From: Candidatus Methanomethylophilaceae archaeon
GTDB taxonomy: Archaea > Thermoplasmatota > Thermoplasmata > Methanomassiliicoccales > Methanomethylophilaceae
Direction of reading: 5' to 3'
DNA: 10,059 bases
NCBI GenBank assembly: GCA_017455785.1
Contig: JAFSYZ010000084.1
Coordinates: forward strand, 1 to 10,059
Position 1 is the stretch's first letter. The number at the start of each line of letters is the position of its first letter. Of the stretch, positions 5,909-10,059 are shown piece by piece. A program made the translations under genes and the position numbers. A model generated the notes under the pieces. That model did not search any database, had not been told where the DNA came from, and worked only from the letters and a program-made list of their open reading frames with translations.

Positions 5909-6234
5909 GATACCACCGCAGCCTTCATATCAAGAACCGATGCTCCCTTTATGCGGTACGAACCGATCCACTTGTTCTTTCTGCGTGTTCCGGCAAGAGC
6001 CGAGGTCGGGATCACTATGTTATTGATGAAGATCAGGCGAGACCCGATGTTGTCGTTGGCGTTGGAAGTGCTGTAATTCGCATTCAGATACGACACACCG
6101 GCATTGAGGTCATTGCTGTAATTGCCACCCACATTCGCCACGGGATTCGAGGAACCGTTGACGTAGACGTAGCCAGACAAAGGGTCTCTGTTTGTGAACC
6201 GACCCGTCCGTAAGGACTGTGATAGATGATTCAT
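5905..6234 (-). CDS. 109-aa ORF containing the DGR template repeat
   Basis: The ORF starts with ATG overlapping the transglutaminase stop (ATGA) and ends overlapping the RT start (ATGA), with a GAGGT site before its own ATG. Residues about 22-67 are the TR read in the same frame as the VR, so the ORF encodes an unmutated, Asn- and Tyr-rich version of the target's variable segment (for example VGGNYSNDLNAG, ending IGSRLIF). The last 42 residues (IPTSALAGTRRKNKWIGSYR and beyond) come from the TR-RT spacer and are basic. The product may be a real small protein, or the frame may stay open only because the TR copies a coding sequence and the ORF helps ribosomes reach the RT. A whole FGE domain is absent, so it is not a functional target copy. 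Confidence 0.45.
   Translation of the reverse strand: MNHLSQSLRTGRFTNRDPLSGYVYVNGSSNPVANVGGNYSNDLNAGVSYLNANYSTSNANDNIGSRLIFINNIVIPTSALAGTRRKNKWIGSYRIKGASVLDMKAAVVS
5909..6171 (-). ncRNA. Likely DGR template RNA region: TR plus 125-nt spacer to the RT
   Basis: DGR cDNA synthesis uses an RNA that holds the TR followed by a spacer before the RT gene; in the Bordetella phage system a spacer of similar size is essential. Here 125 nt separate the TR end (6034) from the RT start (5908). The RNA's actual ends cannot be read from the sequence, so the limits are approximate. This stretch also lies within an open reading frame. Confidence 0.5.
6034..6171 (-). repeat. DGR template repeat (TR)
   Basis: This 138-bp repeat is the unmutated source of the VR at 3619-3756. 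Its coding strand has 33 adenines, many in AAC/AAT codons, the arrangement that gives the widest amino-acid choice when A is randomised. It lies upstream of the RT in the same orientation. Asn codons corresponding to VR residues 364, 372, 376, 379, 382, 389, 391, 398 and 400 have changed in the VR, while those for 368 and 396 have not. Only one VR is visible in this window; others could lie outside. Confidence 0.97.
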
Positions 6235-7730
6235 CTAAACCTCACGACAAGAAGCCCTACGATCACGATCACCGTGACCGCTGCAACTATGATCAGTGTT
6301 GAATCGATCCCCTCTGCGACATCCTCTGAAATCGGACCTGTGAGTACGGACCATCCGTCCCCGCCGTAGATCAGCTCATAATCATTGTTCCCGGACGTCT
6401 GCCCCGATACGATGAAGGTGATGTGCTGTTCGGCGACCTGTTCCGGGCCCTCTGCGGCCGTGGCGGTCAGGATGACCTCGTATGTGCCCGCCATCGTCGG
6501 AATGCCTCTGAGGACCGATTCCGATTGGTTGAAGGTAAGCCATGACATCCCGTTGCCCGATGCGGTGATGACGGCAGGGATCGTGGTCTCCGCCTTGTAA
6601 TGGAAGGTATCCCCGACCCGCATCTCGATGACCGGATCAGATCCGTAGATGACCGTGGCATTCGTCGAAGTCGTAACTCCGAGGGAATATGTGCCTGTGG
6701 TCGAAAATCTCCCATGGGAGTATTCCACGGGGGTCCATTTCGCCATCTCAAGCGAGAATGAAGGCGACAGATATCCGAGTGTCGGATGGGATGTGACAGG
6801 ATCCACGGCGGTCTCGCCGTAGGCGTAGGTCACGCCATCGACTACGAATGTGGCGGCGTTGCGGACGGATTCATTGTTCTTCAATGCCACGGCAACGGAC
6901 ATGTGTCCGGTGCCTGCGGTCCCGTGTATGTCCGAATCGAAGGTGACGAATCCACAATCTATGTCACATATGGAGGCCAGTGATACGAACAATATCGAAG
7001 TGTCCTCACAGTCCCCGTGCTTGGAGTAAAGGGTCTCCATGGGAGTAGCCCAGAATTCGGCCTTCCCGTACTGTTCGACATCGGTCTGATAGTCTATGAT
7101 GTCCTGTACGAACGTCAGTACGATGATCGCCTTCTGTGCATTGGTCTTGCCTTCGAGGTAAGGTGCGAGATAATCCGCCACCGATTGGAGATAAGCGTCA
7201 TCGCTGCATAACGGGACAGGAGTGGGATTCAGGATGGTGCCGTGCCTCGGGATCCCAGGAGCCGCTATGGAGCTTCTGTAGTCCTCATTGGTTATGGACA
7301 TGATCATCGGCGTCTCCGCGGAGATGTACGATGTTACTCCGGAGGAACCGAATTGAGGTACGTTCCAATCGAACGAGTTGAATGTGATCGTGGATGTGCC
7401 GAAACACGCGGTGAACGGAACATTTGTCGTATCATACGGCACGGTTATCCTCGGATTCCAACTGCTGACCGTTCCCGTCTCATCCAACCAGTATAGGAAC
7501 TGATATCCCTCCTTCGCTTCGGCCGTGTAGATCAGGCCGTTGCCGTCGGATGACACCGTCAGAAATCCCATCGCCGCATTACTGACGAAGGGGCCGACTG
7601 CGATCTCGGTCGGAACGACCTCCAGTCCCTCTACGGGATCTGTAGGGTCATTTCCTTTGAATGTACCGGATGCGCATATGACCGCGGCTACGGCGAAAAC
7701 CGCGATTGCTATGATTATGATCTTCCTCAT
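6231..7730 (-). CDS. Surface-anchored transglutaminase-like (cysteine protease fold) protein with InlB-like and Ig-like domains
   Basis: A 499-aa protein. Residues 1-21 form a signal peptide or anchor. Residues about 55-110 resemble an InlB-type repeat (GYQFLYWLDETG). Residues about 185-320 form a transglutaminase-like core: the motif METLYSKHGDCEDTSILF places the nucleophile Cys241, GTGHMSVAV gives His276, and YGETAVDP supplies the acidic partner (Glu306 or Asp310). A putative-Ig domain follows (about 362-442, with SWLTFNQSESVLRGIPTMAG), then a C-terminal membrane helix (about 478-496) ending RFR. The family cuts or cross-links proteins; an extracytoplasmic role is expected, but the substrate is unknown. 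The ATG has AGGTG about 7 nt upstream. Its stop overlaps the TR-containing ORF, placing it in the DGR operon. It might process or cross-link the spike-like proteins, which is speculative. Confidence 0.88.
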   Translation of the reverse strand: MRKIIIIAIAVFAVAAVICASGTFKGNDPTDPVEGLEVVPTEIAVGPFVSNAAMGFLTVSSDGNGLIYTAEAKEGYQFLYWLDETGTVSSWNPRITVPYDTTNVPFTACFGTSTITFNSFDWNVPQFGSSGVTSYISAETPMIMSITNEDYRSSIAAPGIPRHGTILNPTPVPLCSDDAYLQSVADYLAPYLEGKTNAQKAIIVLTFVQDIIDYQTDVEQYGKAEFWATPMETLYSKHGDCEDTSILFVSLASICDIDCGFVTFDSDIHGTAGTGHMSVAVALKNNESVRNAATFVVDGVTYAYGETAVDPVTSHPTLGYLSPSFSLEMAKWTPVEYSHGRFSTTGTYSLGVTTSTNATVIYGSDPVIEMRVGDTFHYKAETTIPAVITASGNGMSWLTFNQSESVLRGIPTMAGTYEVILTATAAEGPEQVAEQHITFIVSGQTSGNNDYELIYGGDGWSVLTGPISEDVAEGIDSTLIIVAAVTVIVIVGLLVVRFR

Positions 7731-7751
7731 CTGTCAACACCTTCGTTGTTT

Positions 7752-7771
7752 CAGGGGGCAGGTGCCCCCTG
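7752..7771 (-). promoter_or_regulatory. Perfect GC-rich hairpin in the leader of the transglutaminase-DGR gene block
   Basis: CAGGGGGCA (7752-7760) and TGCCCCCTG (7763-7771) are exact inverted arms around two bases. It lies in the 66-nt gap between two same-strand genes, about 22 nt before the ATG at 7730. No T-run follows on the minus strand (AAACAACGAAGG comes next), so a simple intrinsic terminator is unlikely. It may set relative expression of the surface-protein genes and the DGR block, or be an RNA processing site. Confidence 0.6.
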
Positions 7772-7796
7772 TAGAGTATGGTTTTGTTCAGTCACC

Positions 7797-9410
7797 TCAC
7801 TCAGTGAAGAATCCCTTGATCCATTCCTGGACTCCGTTGAAGTCTACATGCTGGTAGAAGATGACCGCGAGGATCACGCAAATCACGATGGCGCCGATCA
7901 CTTTGGGGTCCCTGTAACCGAAGAACACGAAGGCGATCCCGAGAGCTGCAGCGATGACGGCGAAGATGATGAAGATCCATCCGTGCTCATCGATGAAGTT
8001 CTGCGTCTTCTCCTTCGCTTCGTCGAAGATCTCCTGGATAGGGTTGTCCGACTCGGCATTGTAGAGGACCTGTGTGGTGGTCGATCCCATGTCGTTCTTT
8101 GCGGTGATGGTGATCAGGTACTTGCCGGCGTTCCTGTAGTTGTGGGTTGCGGCATAGTTGCCCGAATCATTCACTCCGACGTCCATGTCCCCGGTGGTTG
8201 TCCCGTCTCCCCAGTTGAAGCAGATGGTCTTGGCACCTTCGACGTACTGTGATACATGGATGTTCTGCAGGGATCCTGCGATTCCTGTGATGACCGCTGT
8301 GGATGCGGTGGGGGCGGATGTGAATGCGAGGCTCTTGAAGACCTTGACGGTGACGGATCCTGTGGATGTCGACGTCATCGGGGTGTCGCCTACTTCAGGT
8401 GTGACGGATCCGCCGACGGTGACGGTGGCCGTGGTGGTCTTGGATGTTCCTGACGAGACGTATCCGGCTGCGGGAGTCGCCACGGCGATCGTGGTCGCGT
8501 TGTTTCCGGCGAATGACATCACGGCACCTTCGCCCATCGTGTTGTTGGCATCGAATGAGACGGTACGGGATGAGAGCTCGGTGCGTGCATCGTTGTCCGA
8601 CTCGTAGTTGGTCTGCACATCGATGGATGTGAGTCCGGTGTTGCCCTCGTAGGTGTAGTATGTCTTACCGGCGTTGGTAATGGCGACGGTGTCGAATACG
8701 TACACTGTCAGGGTGACGGTGTCGCTGTCTCCTGTGGATGCGAGGCTCTTGGTGAGCGTGATCGTGTAGGATCCGACATCTGCGGAGGTGAGTGCTCTTG
8801 CAGTGGAGATCACGATGTAGCCTGCGTTGGCACCGGTGCCGTCGGCAGCTGCGAACAATCCGTTGGTGGAATAGGTGTAGCTGTTGGTGGCGCCTGCGGC
8901 CGCGGTGTACGCGATCTTGGTCACTTCCGAACCCGATGCGGCATCGGCGAGCACATAGGCGTTCGCTGTGGGGGATCCGCCGTTGAGCTCGATCGCAGAG
9001 TGCACATGGAAGATGATCTTCTGTGTGGCGGTCTGTGTGATCACGCCGTTTCCGCTGCTGTTGTTGGAGGTCCATGTAGCGGTGATTGTGATCGGATACT
9101 CCCCTTCCGTCGTTCCCGCGGCCAAGGATCCTGTAAGTTTCTGGTTGGCGAATGTGAATCCTGCAAGGGATGATGCGCTGTATGCGACGGATCCTGCAGT
9201 TTCGCTGTCGAGGTTGGATGCGACACTGTACTCGAAGTTGTATCCGGTACTGATGTCGATGTTGTAAACCTGATTCGCGCCTGTGGTCACGTCCGCCTCG
9301 TTGTAGTAGACTGCGCTCGAACCTTCGATGCATACGATGCATGCGCAGAATACGAACATGGCGGCGATCGCCACGGACATGAACCTGGTCATTCTCTTTT
9401 CATTGGTCAT
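7797..9410 (-). CDS. Large secreted or membrane-anchored surface protein with Ig-like and PKD domains, two C-terminal helices
   Basis: A 537-aa protein, Thr/Ser/Ala/Gly-rich and low in cysteine after its signal peptide (1-33). Two Ig- or cadherin-like domains of the dystroglycan/He_PIG kind are suggested at about 47-136 (GFTFANQKLTGSLAAGTTEG) and 148-238 (ALTSADVGSYTITLT), with further beta-rich sequence to about 355. A PKD-like domain follows (about 360-450, FNWGDGTTTG and HNYRNAGKYLITITA). Then come a charged helix, two membrane helices (about 478-498 and 503-519) and a short amphipathic tail (VDFNGVQEWIKGFF). The ATG has GAGGAAC just upstream. It shares the PKD plus anchor plan with the DGR target but has no TR-like sequence. 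It is probably a structural or adhesion protein of the envelope; an archaeal S-layer-like or virion surface role is possible. Confidence 0.88.
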   Translation of the reverse strand: MTNEKRMTRFMSVAIAAMFVFCACIVCIEGSSAVYYNEADVTTGANQVYNIDISTGYNFEYSVASNLDSETAGSVAYSASSLAGFTFANQKLTGSLAAGTTEGEYPITITATWTSNNSSGNGVITQTATQKIIFHVHSAIELNGGSPTANAYVLADAASGSEVTKIAYTAAAGATNSYTYSTNGLFAAADGTGANAGYIVISTARALTSADVGSYTITLTKSLASTGDSDTVTLTVYVFDTVAITNAGKTYYTYEGNTGLTSIDVQTNYESDNDARTELSSRTVSFDANNTMGEGAVMSFAGNNATTIAVATPAAGYVSSGTSKTTTATVTVGGSVTPEVGDTPMTSTSTGSVTVKVFKSLAFTSAPTASTAVITGIAGSLQNIHVSQYVEGAKTICFNWGDGTTTGDMDVGVNDSGNYAATHNYRNAGKYLITITAKNDMGSTTTQVLYNAESDNPIQEIFDEAKEKTQNFIDEHGWIFIIFAVIAAALGIAFVFFGYRDPKVIGAIVICVILAVIFYQHVDFNGVQEWIKGFFTE

Positions 9411-9515
9411 TATTGTTCCTCGTTGAGGTTGCTTTTTCTACACTTTCTTATGTGATTCAGCTGCGGACCTGGCTTCTCTCCAGGCCCGCGATTTCGTTCA
9501 TAGACGGCGGTACCG
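9411..9515 (-). other. 105-nt gap between two surface-protein genes, with a hairpin
   Basis: GCGGACCTGG (9463-9472) and CCAGGCCCGC (9480-9489) form a 10-bp stem, with one G-U pair in the minus-strand RNA and a 7-base loop. It lies 26 nt past the stop at 9516. A smaller stem, GACGG with CCGTC (9503-9517), overlaps that stop. The downstream minus strand has no long T-run. I see no convincing archaeal TATA box before the ATG at 9410. A transcript end or processing point between the genes is the most likely role. Confidence 0.5.
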
Positions 9516-10059
9516 TCAGTACCACTCCATCGTCGAGCAGAACTCTACGATCGCATCAGGGAAGACCAGTCCGAGAATCGCAACAACTACGCCCAGTATG
9601 ATCACCATGGGCCTCTGGAAAGCATATCCTAGAAGACCGATGATCAGACCGAATTCGACCGCGATGATCGAAAAGAGCGTCTTTGCGCTGAAGACCTTCG
9701 GTACCGGCAGAGGATCCGTCCCGGCTCCCCCGTCGATTCCTATCTCCCCTATCTCCTTGACCTTCAGTGTGATCGAGGATGTGGATTCCCCGTCGTATTC
9801 CATCTCATCCACGGAGAAGTACATGCCTTTCTCCATCTGGATTATCCTTGATTCGGACAGCGTACCGTCCCATCCGGACACGGAATCAACGGAAGTATTC
9901 CACAACATTACGATACCTGGCTGGTCCATTGTGTTGAATCCTGTTGTGGATACCGTGAAGTCGTTGTTGTAAACGTAAGGCGTGAAGATACCTTCCGCTA
10001 TCGCCCATCCGTTCGCATCGTAGACCGTTCCGTAGCAGTAGAGTTTAAGTGATTTGTCG
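9516..10059 (-). CDS. C-terminal part of a membrane-anchored surface protein, cut by the right window edge
   Basis: The frame is open from the stop at 9516 to the window edge (about 180 residues), so the ATG at 9929 is probably internal; the upstream codons read smoothly as protein (YCYGTVYDANGWAIAEGIF). The visible part is a beta-rich extracytoplasmic region, a linker (GIDGGAGTDPLPVP), two hydrophobic helices (about residues 130-147 and 151-167 of the visible part) and a short tail ending CSTMEWY. The arrangement repeats that of the neighbouring 537-aa protein. No family recognised. It continues the series of surface proteins upstream of the DGR. Confidence 0.75.
   Translation of the reverse strand, partial: DKSLKLYCYGTVYDANGWAIAEGIFTPYVYNNDFTVSTTGFNTMDQPGIVMLWNTSVDSVSGWDGTLSESRIIQMEKGMYFSVDEMEYDGESTSSITLKVKEIGEIGIDGGAGTDPLPVPKVFSAKTLFSIIAVEFGLIIGLLGYAFQRPMVIILGVVVAILGLVFPDAIVEFCSTMEWY

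Noticed and set aside
5905..6234. The TR-containing ORF as a decayed duplicate of the target gene
   Set aside because: The similarity is limited to 138 bp, and every difference is at a TR adenine. Decay would place changes at all bases.
7797..9410. A second VR in the 537-aa surface protein
   Set aside because: No stretch matching the invariant TR blocks (such as GGGTCTCGCC followed by TR-like sequence) is present. Its repetitiveness comes from Thr/Ser/Ala-rich beta domains.
9463..9489. The hairpin as a bacterial-type intrinsic terminator
   Set aside because: No T-run follows on the transcribed strand, so only a weaker regulatory or processing role is claimed.
9516..9929. A complete 137-aa protein starting at the ATG at 9929
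   Set aside because: The frame is open to the window edge with protein-like sequence upstream, so the gene is more likely truncated by the window.

Overview
The window is a compact, single-strand gene array. Every gene I can support lies on the minus strand, mostly overlapping or nearly abutting, so transcription runs from high to low coordinates. Several proteins have an N-terminal signal peptide, Ig/PKD/InlB-like repeat domains and a C-terminal membrane anchor. There is no lipobox or LPXTG-type sorting signal, and starts carry Shine-Dalgarno sites. This looks archaeal; the signal-peptide style and the mix of PKD, InlB-type and transglutaminase surface proteins suggest a methanogen of the Methanomassiliicoccales/Thermoplasmatota kind, or a virus or integrated element of one. 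The lineage is inference; no rRNA, tRNA or housekeeping gene is present.

The centre (about 2779-6234) is a complete diversity-generating retroelement (DGR). A 138-bp template repeat (TR, 6034-6171) precedes a DGR-type reverse transcriptase (4826-5908), followed by a 684-aa surface protein (2779-4833) carrying the variable repeat (VR, 3619-3756). Comparing TR and VR base by base gives 20 differences. All 20 fall on the 33 adenines of the TR coding strand, and all 105 other positions are identical. This is the signature of adenine-directed mutagenic retrohoming. The diversified domain looks like a formylglycine-generating-enzyme/C-type-lectin fold. Unusually, it sits in the middle of the protein, ahead of an InlB-like repeat, a PKD domain and a C-terminal membrane anchor. 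The TR also lies inside a 109-codon ORF coupled by ATGA overlaps to the genes on both sides.

Upstream in the transcription direction (6231-10059) are three secreted or membrane-anchored surface proteins: one cut by the right window edge, a 537-aa Ig/PKD protein, and a 499-aa transglutaminase-like protein. Two strong hairpins lie in the gaps between them. Downstream (223-2741) are a 77-aa three-helix membrane protein, a 275-aa membrane protein, a 183-aa helical acidic protein, and a P-loop ATPase with a C-terminal helix-turn-helix.

The order anchored spike-like protein, small membrane protein, larger membrane protein, unknown protein, P-loop NTPase recalls the structural module of archaeal pleomorphic (pleolipovirus-like) viruses. 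I propose that the DGR diversifies a receptor-binding spike or adhesin; the viral reading is unproven. The left end (59-222) is non-coding, with about 11-bp-spaced GATAA-core repeats and two inverted repeats ahead of the start of another minus-strand gene cut by the window edge.
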